A stretch of DNA of 64,000 nt from Alexandriicola marinus (GCF_004000435.1 NZ_RBVZ01000001.1:62001-126000), one strand, 5' to 3'; counted from the first letter of the stretch, positions 17,408 to 26,103 are shown. Translations and numbers: made by a program. The notes: generated by a model not told the origin, from the sequence alone.

Positions 17408-18418
17408 ATGCGTCGATCATCCGGTCAACCGACGGTGCATGTGGGAAAGGTCTGGCGGCTTATGCTGGCCGATCTCGGTTTGAATACGACCTCTGTCCTG
17501 CGCCGTGCGGGCTTGCCGAGCGGTCTGTTGGACGGTGAGGGGACCCGCATCCCGCTGGATCAGTTCTACGCCCTTTGGGAGAGCTTCGACATCGAGGCGT
17601 GCTCTCCGACGCTTGGTTTGAAGCTTGGGCAGATCGAGGCGAGTGAGTTCTTCGACCCCGCCTTCTTCGCGGCGATGTGCGCGCCCAACATGACGGTGGC
17701 CGGGCAACGGCTTGGTGAATTCAAACGTCTGGTCGGCGCGTTCAGCCTTGATGTTGCCGTGCAGGCCGATGCCACGCGGTTTGAATATCGATGCAAGTAT
17801 CGCCCTGATCTGCCGCTTGTGATGGCCGCGACGGAAATCGTCTTTCTGGTAAACCTCATGCGGCGCGCGACACGCCACCTGGTGATCCCGCAGGCCGTCG
17901 TGCTGCCGGCGCCGCTGGAGGAGAAGGCAGCGTTCGAAGACTGGTTCGGATGTCCGGTTGAAACCGGTGGCAGCGCGTCTTTCACCCTCAGCCCGGTCGA
18001 TGCCACGAGACCTTTCCTGACGCACGATAATCAGATGTGGCTGGCCTTCGAGCCCGATCTGCGCCGCCGCATGGATGACGCCCGCGACGACCTCAGCACG
18101 CGCGCGCGAGTGGAAAACACGCTTCTGGAATTGCTGCCCAGCGGGCGGACGCAAATCGATGACGTGGCGCGCGAACTGGCGCTCAGCAGACGGTCGCTGC
18201 AGCGGCGCTTGGCGGAGGAAGGGACATCTTGGAAGGACGTTCTGAATTCTGCGCGCGAACAACTGGCGCTGCATTATCTCGCGAATACCGCCCTTGGTGC
18301 GTCCGAGGTCAGTTTCCTGCTTGGGTTCGAAGACCCCAATTCGTTCTTCCGGGCATTTCGGCGCTGGACGGATGCGACCCCCGAGGCCTGGCGCGAGGCG
18401 CAGCGCCCCGGTGTTTGA
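17408..18418 (+). CDS. AraC-family transcriptional regulator (regulator 1)
   Basis: The 336-aa protein has an N-terminal ligand-type domain of the kind found in OruR/ArgR-like AraC proteins and a C-terminal double HTH (IDDVARELALSRRSLQRRL, then ALGASEVSFLLGFEDPNSFFRAFRRW). The ATG at 17408 follows GGAGGGAATT. It lies about 100 bases upstream of a same-strand module of DJ-1-like, membrane, epimerase-like and GST genes and probably controls it. It shares architecture and the PNSFFRAFRRW-type motif with the regulators at 30363 and 33220. Confidence 0.88.
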   Translation: MRRSSGQPTVHVGKVWRLMLADLGLNTTSVLRRAGLPSGLLDGEGTRIPLDQFYALWESFDIEACSPTLGLKLGQIEASEFFDPAFFAAMCAPNMTVAGQRLGEFKRLVGAFSLDVAVQADATRFEYRCKYRPDLPLVMAATEIVFLVNLMRRATRHLVIPQAVVLPAPLEEKAAFEDWFGCPVETGGSASFTLSPVDATRPFLTHDNQMWLAFEPDLRRRMDDARDDLSTRARVENTLLELLPSGRTQIDDVARELALSRRSLQRRLAEEGTSWKDVLNSAREQLALHYLANTALGASEVSFLLGFEDPNSFFRAFRRWTDATPEAWREAQRPGV

Positions 18419-18517
18419 TCTGGCGCGTTGCGCAAGCGTTATGGCGCGTCCTGCGAGTGACCAGGAGAGCAGGAGCAACCATGTTGAGATCAATGCAACA
18501 GGTTTCAGCGAGGTAAC

Positions 18518-19270
18518 ATGACCACATCTCCGGTAATTCGCCGCCATGCCAGTTCAGACGTGGCAGGCAAGAAGGTTCTCTATATCGTCTCGAACCCGGC
18601 CACCCTTATGGGCTTTCCGGTGGGGTTCTTCGCCGAAGAAATGACCGGCCCGTTCTTCGACCTCCTTCAGGCCGGCTGCACCGTCGATGTCGCGTCGCCC
18701 AAAGGGGGCAGGGTGGAATTCGACGGCTTCTCCGACCCTGAAAACGAGGCGACGCAATACCCCAACGATCTGATCACACTGGGCTTCAAGCACCATGCAA
18801 TCTTCGGCAAGCTGCTGGAAAACACTCCCTCCATCGCAGATGTCGATATCGACCAATATGATGCGGTTTGCGTGGCCGGCGGCGGCGGCCCCCTGATCAC
18901 GTTCAAGGATGACACCGCGCTGCACAAGCTGATCGCTGATTTCTACGAGGCCGGCAAGATCGTCGGCCTGATCTGCCACGGCACCTGCCTGATGCTCTGG
19001 ACAACGCTGAGTGACGGCACCCTGCTGGCCGACGGCAAGACATGGACCGGCTATCCCGACAGCGAAGAGGACATGATGAACGCGGCCCTTGGCACGACGG
19101 TGAACGCATACACCATCGAGACAGAAGCCAGGAAGAACCCCAGGACCACATTCGAATCCGCCGCCCCCCTTGCGCCGTTTGCGATCCGTGACGGTCGGGT
19201 TATCACGGGCCAGCAACAGCACAGCACGCGGCTGTTCTCCGACCTGCTGATCGAGGCGTTGTCCGAATAG
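18518..19270 (+). CDS. DJ-1/PfpI family (type 1 glutamine amidotransferase-like) protein
   Basis: The 250-aa protein matches the Hsp31-like branch of the DJ-1 superfamily: VLYIVSNP at the start, DYDAVCVAGGGGP-like (QYDAVCVAGGGGP), then the nucleophile elbow LICHGT with a reactive Cys and an adjacent His. Such proteins act as glyoxalases/deglycases or chaperones against reactive carbonyls. The ATG follows GAGGTAAC. It heads a redox-detoxification-like module with an epimerase-like reductase and a glutathione S-transferase, which supports a role in electrophile or aldehyde stress (inference). Confidence 0.85.
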   Translation: MTTSPVIRRHASSDVAGKKVLYIVSNPATLMGFPVGFFAEEMTGPFFDLLQAGCTVDVASPKGGRVEFDGFSDPENEATQYPNDLITLGFKHHAIFGKLLENTPSIADVDIDQYDAVCVAGGGGPLITFKDDTALHKLIADFYEAGKIVGLICHGTCLMLWTTLSDGTLLADGKTWTGYPDSEEDMMNAALGTTVNAYTIETEARKNPRTTFESAAPLAPFAIRDGRVITGQQQHSTRLFSDLLIEALSE

Positions 19271-19401
19271 CGCGGCCGGGGCCTTCAAGGCTCGTCCGAT
19301 CGCACAAACGGAGATGCGACACAGGCAAGACATGCCCGTGTCGCAAAAGATGAAAACCCAACGGGATACCAGCGCCAAGAGCGCGATAAGAGGACCTGGA
19401 C

Positions 19402-19785
19402 ATGAAGATGACACTGATCATCGCCGCGCTCATCAATCTTGCGGTTGCTGTCGTTCACACCTTCATCGGAGAGGCAAGTATCGTTGCCCCCCTGATGACG
19501 TCGGATGCGCCTGACCTCGTGAAGGCAACACTGCATTCGGCTTGGCACATGATTTCCGTCGTGCTCTACCTCTCCAGCCTGACGTTGTTCTACCTCAGCC
19601 GAAAGGAGGTGCGAGATCCAACCGTAAAGCTGCTGTCGGGCTATATCGGCATCCAATACGTCGCCTTGGCCATGGTATTTGCCGTGACAAGCGTGATTTA
19701 CGGCCAATTCTTCCCGCAGATCGTGATGCTCTTGCCAATCGGCGTGCTGTCCCTTTGGGCCGCGCACATGGCGCGCAAGTCATGA
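19402..19785 (+). CDS. Small four-TM membrane protein of unknown function
   Basis: The 127-aa protein has four hydrophobic segments, at about residues 4-24, 46-66, 77-97 and 102-122. The ATG follows AGAGGA. I do not recognise the family. It lies between the DJ-1-like and the epimerase-like genes and is probably co-transcribed with them. Confidence 0.65.
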   Translation: MKMTLIIAALINLAVAVVHTFIGEASIVAPLMTSDAPDLVKATLHSAWHMISVVLYLSSLTLFYLSRKEVRDPTVKLLSGYIGIQYVALAMVFAVTSVIYGQFFPQIVMLLPIGVLSLWAAHMARKS

Positions 19786-19859
19786 ACCCAGGGAACTTCT
19801 GACCCGACACGGCATTGAACGCCGCTGGCAGTCGCTTCACTCAAAGAAGGAACATTGAA

Positions 19860-20867
19860 ATGACCAAGGTCTTTTTGACCGGCGCGTCCGGTTTTATCGC
19901 CAAACACATTCTGCGCGAGTTGCTGGAACAGGGATACCATGTGCGCGCATCGGTCCGTTCCGACAAACGCAAAGCAGAATTGGAGGGCCTGTTTCCAGAT
20001 GCGGCGCTGGAATTCGCCACGTTGGACCTGACAAAAGATGACGGTTGGCAGGACGCGTTGAAGGGCTGCGATGTGCTGATCCACACGGCATCGCCCTTTC
20101 CACTGACCGAACCGAAGGACCCTCAGGACCTGATCCGCCCGGCGGTCGACGGCACCTTGCGGGCGATGCGCGCGGCAAAAGATGCGGGGATCAAACGGGT
20201 GATCCTGACGTCCTCCTGCGCGGCGATCTACAAACAGGCGGACAAGCCGAAGATGCAGCCCTCGGACGAGGCCAACTGGACAAGTCCGGACGATCCCGCC
20301 GTCGGGGCCTATGAAGCGTCCAAGACGCTGGCGGAAAAAGCGGCCTGGGATTTCGTGGTCGAAAACCCGGACATCGCCCTGACGACCATCAACCCCGGCG
20401 CTGTCTTTGGCCCGCCGATGGATGCACGCTACGGGTCATCGCTGGAACTGGTCGAACAGCTCATGACCGGAAAAGTGCCCATGGCGCCGCCGATGGACAT
20501 GGTGGCGGTCGATGTGCGCGACGTGGCCCGGATGCATGTCGCGGCCATTGATCTCGAGGCCACGAAGGGCGCGCGTTTTGCCGCTGCAAGCGGGACCCAC
20601 CGCCTGCTTGAGCTTGGCCAGATCCTCAAGGCGTGGGACCAGAGCCTCAAGACACCCGGTCGCGAGGCGCCGGTCTGGCTCTTGCGCATGATGGGGCTGT
20701 TTTCCAAGGACGTGAAAGGCATTCTGGGCAATGTCGGTCGCACCCTCGCCGTTTCCGGCGCCAAGGCCGAAAAGACCTTTGGTTTCAGGTTCATCCCGGT
20801 GAAAGATGCGCTGATCGCGTCGGCTGAGGCTGTCAAAATGCACAAATCGAATGAGAAAAACACATGA
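19860..20867 (+). CDS. NAD(P)-dependent epimerase/dihydroflavonol reductase-like protein
   Basis: The 335-aa protein is an extended short-chain dehydrogenase with a Rossmann motif FLTGASGFIAKH near the N-terminus, a Ser before the active-site YEASK (Tyr and Lys), and HTASPF typical of cinnamoyl-alcohol/aldehyde reductase relatives. The ATG at 19860 follows AGAAGGAAC. Relatives reduce aldehydes or ketones such as methylglyoxal. Its stop overlaps the ATG of the GST gene (ATGA), so the two are coupled. Confidence 0.87.
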   Translation: MTKVFLTGASGFIAKHILRELLEQGYHVRASVRSDKRKAELEGLFPDAALEFATLDLTKDDGWQDALKGCDVLIHTASPFPLTEPKDPQDLIRPAVDGTLRAMRAAKDAGIKRVILTSSCAAIYKQADKPKMQPSDEANWTSPDDPAVGAYEASKTLAEKAAWDFVVENPDIALTTINPGAVFGPPMDARYGSSLELVEQLMTGKVPMAPPMDMVAVDVRDVARMHVAAIDLEATKGARFAAASGTHRLLELGQILKAWDQSLKTPGREAPVWLLRMMGLFSKDVKGILGNVGRTLAVSGAKAEKTFGFRFIPVKDALIASAEAVKMHKSNEKNT

Positions 20868-21472
20868 TTACAGCATATCTCTGGACCACGCCCAACGGCT
20901 ACAAGGTGGCCATCGCGTTGGAGGAAATGGGCCTCGACTATAAGATCACCTGGGTGAATATCGGTGCCGGAGAGCAGCATGCGCCGGACTATCTCCGGAT
21001 CTCTCCAAACGCAAAAATCCCTGCGATCGTCGATCACCACACGGGGATAAGCCTGATGGAATCGGGTGCGATCCTGCAATATCTGGCTGAAAAGTCGGGG
21101 AAATTCGTGGGCGAAACGGCGCAGGACCGCTGGGCGGTGACACAGTGGCTGCACTGGCAAATGGGCGGGCTTGGTCCGATGATGGGGCAGGCGAACCACT
21201 TCCGTGGTCTCAAGGAAAAGGTTCCCTATGGCGAGACCCGCTACAGGAACGAGACCGCGCGTCTTTTCGGCGTTCTCGACAATCAGCTGGAAGGCCGCGA
21301 TTACATCGCCGGGGATTACTCCATTGCCGACATGGCGGCCGTTGCCTGGGCCGGCATGGCCCCCATGATGGAGGACGAACGTCTGACCGCCTGCACCAAC
21401 GTCATGGCCTGGATCGAACGCAATGTTGCCCGGCCCGCAACAGCCCGCGCGATCGCCTTGTCGCCGGGCTGA
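20864..21472 (+). CDS. Glutathione S-transferase family protein (YfcG/Ure2-like)
   Basis: The 202-aa protein has the thioredoxin-like N-terminal domain starting YLWTTPNGYKVAIALEE, with ISPNAKIPAIVD and LMESGAILQYLAE for glutathione binding, then the all-helical C-terminal domain (YIAGDYSIADMAAVAW). The TTPNG segment places it near YfcG/YghU-type disulfide-bond reductases rather than classical conjugating enzymes. It is coupled to the reductase-like gene upstream. Confidence 0.9.
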   Translation: MITAYLWTTPNGYKVAIALEEMGLDYKITWVNIGAGEQHAPDYLRISPNAKIPAIVDHHTGISLMESGAILQYLAEKSGKFVGETAQDRWAVTQWLHWQMGGLGPMMGQANHFRGLKEKVPYGETRYRNETARLFGVLDNQLEGRDYIAGDYSIADMAAVAWAGMAPMMEDERLTACTNVMAWIERNVARPATARAIALSPG

Positions 21473-22234
21473 GCGCTCCGAAGGACTGCTCCAGGACTTT
21501 TCGCTATCCGGGTCGAAACCCGACGGCTGCCGTGGCTTTTCGCGCCAGTCCGATGGATTCGCTATTCTATCCGATCCCGCCCGATCGGATGTTCGGCGGG
21601 CGAGGCGGTCACCGCCGGGACATCTTTTCCGTTTCTCTTGTAGAGTGTCGTCAGGTTCGCAGCGCCTGGACATAGAGCCTGAGTGTGGCCCGGACCACCC
21701 AGAAGACAAATCGGCCGGGCAGGCTGCTGAAGAGATCGGAACTCCGCAACCTGCGGCGAATGACCGGAAAGAGCCCTCGCTCCCGAATGCGGCATCGCAG
21801 CATCAAGAACCGAACAAAACACGATCTGTTGCGTCCAGCCGAAAGCTGGCTTCCACGGATTGCCTCTGCTGCTTCCGCAATGTTCGTCGTGGCAAACCCA
21901 AGCGGCATCTGCGGAATCCACAGACTGAATTGAATGGTTCGGCAGGTTTCATTCAGCCGGCGTGGCAGGCCAATCTCTGGTTAATGCCCTGGCCGATGTA
22001 CCGCTCTGGTGGGTTTGCGGACTTCGGACCGATACCTGGAAATCCGGATGGTCAGACCGATCGCAAGGTTGAGAGAACCCATCAGCATTCCGGAGTGAAG
22101 CCGATTTTGAAAAGCCTCCTCCTGATATGGAATTGTCATGGCCGCGCTGCATCTATCTACTTGAAATCGGAAGGGCCCTGCTAACTTTCTTGGTGTTCCG
22201 GCTAGCCTTGTTCCAATGAACGACTGGGATCAGC
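21473..22234. other. Gap of about 760 bp before the two-component system
   Basis: No gene is supported. Several overlapping frames exist on both strands, including an 85-codon frame at 21651-21908 on the minus strand rich in Arg and hydrophobic residues, but none has a good ribosome binding site or recognisable motif. A small hairpin (CGGGT/ACCCG with a CGAA loop) follows the GST gene at 21509-21522. The region may hold decayed genes. Confidence 0.45.
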
Positions 22235-22912
22235 GTGAGATTACTGCTCGTAGAAGACCACTTCGCCCTCGCTCAGGTGATGCTCGACGGGTTGCGTCGC
22301 GCAGGGTTTGCCGTCGATCTTGCCGATACTGCAGAGGCGGCACGGGAGACGGCATCCGTGATCGATTATGATCTTGCCCTGCTCGATTTGGGCCTGCCCG
22401 ACGGAAACGGGCTCGATCTTCTGAAACACTGGCGCGCCACCTCGTCCATGCCGGTGATCGTTCTGACGGCGCGGGGGGCCTTGGGCGACCGGATCGAGGG
22501 GCTTGATGGCGGCGCCGACGATTACATCGTCAAGCCCGTCGAGATTCCGGAACTCGTCGCACGATGTCGTGCCGTGCTGCGCAGGCCCGGAAACCGCTTG
22601 GGTCTGACCTTGCAGGCCGGTGGCGTTGTTCTGGAAACAACCCATCGGGAGGCCACGATCAACGGAGCGCCGCTGAAACTCGGGCGCCGCGAAATCGGCG
22701 TTCTGGAGGCCTTGTTGCGACGCAAGAACCGGGTGCTGCCGCGAAACGTTCTGCTCGAGTCCTTGTACGATCTTGATGCGGAAGTGACCCCGAACGCCAT
22801 CGACGCGGCGGTGTCCCGTCTGCGCCGGGCTCTGGATGCCGCGAAAGCCGATGTCGTGCTGCATACCATTCGCGGCGTGGGCTGGATGATCACCGAGACG
22901 ACCGAGACATGA
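22235..22912 (+). CDS. OmpR-family response regulator
   Basis: The 225-aa protein has a receiver domain with acidic pocket E7-D8 and phosphoacceptor D51 (LLDLGLPDG), VLTARG and the conserved Lys in IVKPVE, followed by a winged-helix DNA-binding domain ending in VLHTIRGVGWMI. It resembles QseB/TctD-type regulators. The start is a GTG at 22235. Its stop overlaps the ATG of the histidine kinase gene (ATGA). A tandem direct repeat at 24279-24297, upstream of the repeat-protein gene, is a plausible target. Confidence 0.9.
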   Translation: MRLLLVEDHFALAQVMLDGLRRAGFAVDLADTAEAARETASVIDYDLALLDLGLPDGNGLDLLKHWRATSSMPVIVLTARGALGDRIEGLDGGADDYIVKPVEIPELVARCRAVLRRPGNRLGLTLQAGGVVLETTHREATINGAPLKLGRREIGVLEALLRRKNRVLPRNVLLESLYDLDAEVTPNAIDAAVSRLRRALDAAKADVVLHTIRGVGWMITETTET

Positions 22913-24264
22913 GCGCGGCACGGACACGTCCCCGTCTTGCCGTTCTGATGACCCGGCGTCTGTTCTTGATCGCCGGGATCGTCACAGCCGCCAACCTGTT
23001 GTTCGTGGCCCTGTTCGACGCCTCCGATCGGGATTCCTTGGTCGCTGACGTCGCCATGCGAGAGCTCAACCGGATCGAAAGCGCGCTGACCACCACCTTG
23101 ACCGATCCACCGGTTGTGAACGCAGCGGATCGTTCGATTTACGTCAATCATCCGCAGGCCTACGGATTTCTGGTATTGGCCAGCGACGGGCTCAGGCTTG
23201 ACGCCGAGAATACGGAGCTGTTCCAACAGGCCGATTTCCGCGACATGACGGTGGGCAACGACTGGGTCATCAACGGGTCCGATCCCGACGAGATGCTCGT
23301 GGTCGCCAAACGGGTGCTGGAGCGGTCCGATGGTGATTTGCGGGTCTTTTTCATCATGCTCGATGACCCGGCCAACCTGATCGACTACGAGGTGCTGAGC
23401 GAATTCATCGGTCATGTCTGGGGGCCGCTGGTGCCGATCGCACTATTGTTGATCGGCGGAACGCTGCTGTTGATCCGCCGCACCATCGCTCCCGTGACAA
23501 AGGCCGCCGATTGGGCCAACTCCGTCGTGCCGGGGCAGGCAATGCCCGACTTCGACACCGACGATCTGCCGGCCGAGATCGCAGACCTGACCGAAGCGAC
23601 GCAACGCGCGATCAACCGCCTGAATATGGAACTTGGGTCAGAACAGCGTCGGGCTGCCGAAGCCGCCCATGCCCTGCGCACGCCGATCGCGGTGCTTGTG
23701 GCACGCGCGGACAGCTTGCCGCCGGGGCCCAGCAACGACCGGTTCCGCGAGGATGTCCGCGCCGTTTCGCGCACGGTGACCCAACTCCTGACCTCTGCGG
23801 GGGCCGACAGGATGCAGATCGAGGAGGACGAGATCGCCGATCTGACACAAGTCGTTACCGATGTCGTCGCAGAACTTGCCCCGTTCGCACTGCTGCATGG
23901 TTCGGAGATCGAGCTTTCGGGGGCCGACGCCCCGATCCGGGTGCATGGTTCACCGGACGCGATGAAGCTGGCGCTGACCAACCTGATCGAAAACGCCGTG
24001 CTGCATGGTGGCGGAACACCGGTCCATGTCGCGCTTGACCATTCTGCGCAGGTCACTGTCAGGGACCATGGCCCCGGCCTGCCAGACCTTGCCGAGGTCA
24101 GGTTGTTCGAGCCGTTCTGCCGTGGTCCCGGGGCCAGATCGGGGGGCGCTGGGCTGGGGCTTGCGATCATCGAGCGTATCCAGCGCGCCCATGGCGGCAC
24201 GGTCGAGGCCTGGAATGCGCAGGGTGGTGGCGCGGCATTTTGCCTTGGTTACCGGCCCGTCTGA
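22909..24264 (+). CDS. Membrane sensor histidine kinase
   Basis: The 451-aa protein has membrane segments at about 17-37 and 173-190 enclosing a periplasmic sensor region of about 135 residues, a HAMP-like linker, an H-box with H254 (AAHALRTPI), an N-box with N361 (LTNLIENAVLHGG), and the ATP-lid motifs DHGPG (386-390) and GGAGLGLAI (412-420). It is the partner of the response regulator, with which it overlaps. The input signal is unknown. Its stop is followed by the promoter region of the repeat-protein gene. Confidence 0.9.
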   Translation: MSAARTRPRLAVLMTRRLFLIAGIVTAANLLFVALFDASDRDSLVADVAMRELNRIESALTTTLTDPPVVNAADRSIYVNHPQAYGFLVLASDGLRLDAENTELFQQADFRDMTVGNDWVINGSDPDEMLVVAKRVLERSDGDLRVFFIMLDDPANLIDYEVLSEFIGHVWGPLVPIALLLIGGTLLLIRRTIAPVTKAADWANSVVPGQAMPDFDTDDLPAEIADLTEATQRAINRLNMELGSEQRRAAEAAHALRTPIAVLVARADSLPPGPSNDRFREDVRAVSRTVTQLLTSAGADRMQIEEDEIADLTQVVTDVVAELAPFALLHGSEIELSGADAPIRVHGSPDAMKLALTNLIENAVLHGGGTPVHVALDHSAQVTVRDHGPGLPDLAEVRLFEPFCRGPGARSGGAGLGLAIIERIQRAHGGTVEAWNAQGGGAAFCLGYRPV

Positions 24265-24278
24265 GTTTTTCTCATCCC

Positions 24279-24297
24279 GTCAGACTGTCGTCAGACT
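24279..24297 (+). promoter_or_regulatory. Tandem direct repeat, putative response-regulator box
   Basis: GTCAGACT occurs at 24279-24286 and again at 24290-24297, giving an 11-bp period, the spacing with which OmpR-family regulators bind one helical face. It lies between the kinase stop and the repeat-protein ATG, 110 bases upstream of the latter. Confidence 0.5.
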
Positions 24298-24338
24298 CAC
24301 CCCGAATAAGGAACGCATCGCTGGTTTGAAAGGCGTGC

Positions 24339-24354
24339 CGGGATCGCAATCCCG
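24339..24354 (+). other. Short hairpin in the leader of the repeat-protein mRNA
   Basis: CGGGAT/ATCCCG with loop CGCA forms a 6-bp stem, followed after five bases by TCTTTT. It resembles a weak intrinsic terminator and could attenuate read-through from the two-component genes into the repeat-protein gene. Confidence 0.35.
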
Positions 24355-24406
24355 ACCGCTCTTTTAGATCGGAACGCTGACCACAGAACCCAAAGGAAAG
24401 GCTGAC

Positions 24407-24742
24407 ATGACGAAGAAGAACGATACCCCGAACATTTCCCGCCGTGGCTTTCTGACCAAGATCGGTTTGGCCGCAGGTGCCGCCTATGTTGCGCCGTCGC
24501 TGACATCTCTGGGTGCGGCGCAGGCTGCGCCTGCCAGCCCGACCCGTCCGACGCGCCCGACGCGCCCGACACGGGGCACCCGTCCGACGCGTCCCAGCCG
24601 TCCGGGTCGTCCGGGTCGCTCCAAGGCGAACAGCCGTGCCGCGCGCCCCAGCCGGCCTGCACGCCCGAGCCGCCCCGCGCGTCCTAGCCGTCCCGCACGC
24701 CCGAGCCGTCCCGCGCGTCCGAGCCGTCCTGGCCGCTCCTGA
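24407..24742 (+). CDS. Tat-signal protein with Pro-(Ser/Thr/Ala/Gly)-Arg triplet repeats, candidate modified peptide precursor
   Basis: The 111-aa product has a twin-arginine signal (SRRGFLTKIGLAAGAA, residues 11-26), with a likely cleavage after AQA at residue 40. From residue 45 to 110 it is 22 consecutive triplets, mostly P-T-R, P-S-R, P-A-R or P-G-R, with one in-phase irregular spacer (72-80), and it ends in Ser111. There are 21 Arg and about 15 Ser/Thr in this part, so it is strongly cationic and would adopt a polyproline-like extended form. AAAGGAAAGG precedes the ATG. Immediately downstream is an HPr-kinase-like/PqqD-like protein. I know of no named family. It may be a peptide precursor or a cell-surface/DNA/polyanion-binding protein. 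Confidence 0.8.
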   Translation: MTKKNDTPNISRRGFLTKIGLAAGAAYVAPSLTSLGAAQAAPASPTRPTRPTRPTRGTRPTRPSRPGRPGRSKANSRAARPSRPARPSRPARPSRPARPSRPARPSRPGRS

Positions 24743-24750
24743 CGCGGGTG

Positions 24751-25962
24751 ATGGGAATGTCTAATGCTGTGAGATCAGTCCCGACTCGCGATTTGACATT
24801 CCATCCAGTGGCTCGCCCGGTTCGTGTGACCGGGCGAGCCACACTGGTTGATGCATTCATCAAGGGGATGAAGCAGACGGTGCTGGGTTGGAGCGACGCT
24901 GGGGCATCCGAAGGGCCGCCGTTTTGCACCGTGACGGCGCATCCGGCAGGCTACACCGTCGCATCCGACTATCTGGAAACGCCGCTGTGCGATTTGCCTC
25001 TGGCCAGCGCGGTGTGTGCGGTGATCGCCGATCTGGCCGAAGCCTACCTCGAAGCCCATTGCGATATGCGCGCACTGCATTGTGGTGCCGTGCGGATTTC
25101 GGGGCGGATGGTGCTGTTTTCCGGTGTGGGACATGCTGGAAAAAGCACGCTGATGGCCCGCCTGAGCATGGAGCCGGGTGTCCGGGTGTTCTGTGACGAT
25201 ATCCTGCCGATCCGGGCCGACGCAACGGCCGTTGCGCTGGGCGTACCGCCACGGGTCCGGCTGCCGTTGCCGGCATCGGGCGGGGCCGCGTTTGACCGCT
25301 TTGTGCAGCAACAGGGCGGTTTGCGTGATGCGAGCTATGCCTATGTGCCGGGACCTGCGATCCTGCCCCATGGCAGCGAAGGGCGACCCGATGCACTGCT
25401 GCTCTTGCGCCGCGAGAGCGGTGCGACAGCACGGCTCCACGACCTGAGTGCGCAGGCGGCCGCTGCCAACATGCTGGCGCAGGACATGTCCCTGCAAGCC
25501 GACGGGATCGCCCATATCGACCGTGTCACCGCGATGGCCGAAGCGATGTGGCGCGCGACGCTGGTCTATGACGATCTGAATGACGCGGTCAGGCTCTTGG
25601 CCGATACATTTGCTTTGCCGGACTTGGGCGCGGCCGCGTTGGCTGATCCGATCGCCGCTGACCCGCCCCGGGCCAAACCCGCCGCCATTGACCCGAAAGC
25701 CCGGTGGCAGCGCCACCCCGATGTGGGACTGCGCAGCCGTTTGGGAGCAGCGTTCCTGTGGGTCCCTTGGACGGGCCGGTATTTCCACCTCAATGCCATC
25801 GCGATGGTGTGCTGGACGTTGATCGAAGCGCCGATGACGGCCGATGACATCGTGCTTGAGCTGACGGAGCTGTTTCCCGACGCGCCCCCGCAGCAAGTCC
25901 GGGTGGATGTCGCGAATTGGTTGGCCGAAATGATCGGCAATGGGCTTGTTCTCGAGCCCTGA
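24751..25962 (+). CDS. HPr-kinase-like protein with C-terminal PqqD-like domain
   Basis: The roughly 403-aa protein has, after about 105 residues, an HPr kinase/phosphorylase-like core: ALHCGAV, P-loop GVGHAGKST and FCDDILPI, in the same order and spacing as VHG, GxSGxGKS and ADD in HprK. The last 85 residues (WQRHPDVGL, GRYFHLNAIAMVCWTLI, DDIVLELTELFPD, DVANWLAEMIGNGLVLEP) have the PqqD/RiPP-recognition-element pattern. The start is uncertain among GTG 24748, ATG 24751 and ATG 24757, all within 15 bases of the repeat-protein stop. Kinases of this type phosphorylate Ser, including peptide tailoring kinases. The neighbouring Ser/Thr-rich repeat protein is the obvious candidate substrate (inference). 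Confidence 0.8.
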   Translation: MGMSNAVRSVPTRDLTFHPVARPVRVTGRATLVDAFIKGMKQTVLGWSDAGASEGPPFCTVTAHPAGYTVASDYLETPLCDLPLASAVCAVIADLAEAYLEAHCDMRALHCGAVRISGRMVLFSGVGHAGKSTLMARLSMEPGVRVFCDDILPIRADATAVALGVPPRVRLPLPASGGAAFDRFVQQQGGLRDASYAYVPGPAILPHGSEGRPDALLLLRRESGATARLHDLSAQAAAANMLAQDMSLQADGIAHIDRVTAMAEAMWRATLVYDDLNDAVRLLADTFALPDLGAAALADPIAADPPRAKPAAIDPKARWQRHPDVGLRSRLGAAFLWVPWTGRYFHLNAIAMVCWTLIEAPMTADDIVLELTELFPDAPPQQVRVDVANWLAEMIGNGLVLEP

Positions 25963-26103
25963 GCGGATCTTTTTGTGTCGCAGCGAAAATCCCCGCAGTA
26001 ACCCACGCTCCTCCATGCCGAGGGGGGAGGCCTTGCCGTGAACGCCGCTCCTCCCTGATGACGTCGCTCAGATGGTGACGCATCGGTCGGTGTGCCCGGC
26101 CGC

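Noticed and set aside
20429-21709. Minus-strand open frame of 426 codons opposite the reductase and GST genes
   Set aside because: Both sense-strand genes have clear family motifs and coupled starts; the antisense product does not resemble any family.
21651-21908. 85-codon minus-strand frame in the gap before the two-component system
   Set aside because: There is no ribosome binding site or recognisable motif, and overlapping frames exist on both strands.
24538-24740. Short direct repeats resembling a CRISPR or satellite array
   Set aside because: The period is 9 or 18 bases in coding phase, with no spacers; it simply encodes the P-x-R triplets of the Tat-signal protein.
24538-24740. Collagen-like repeat
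   Set aside because: Collagen needs Gly at every third position. Here the fixed residues are Pro and Arg, with Gly only occasional.
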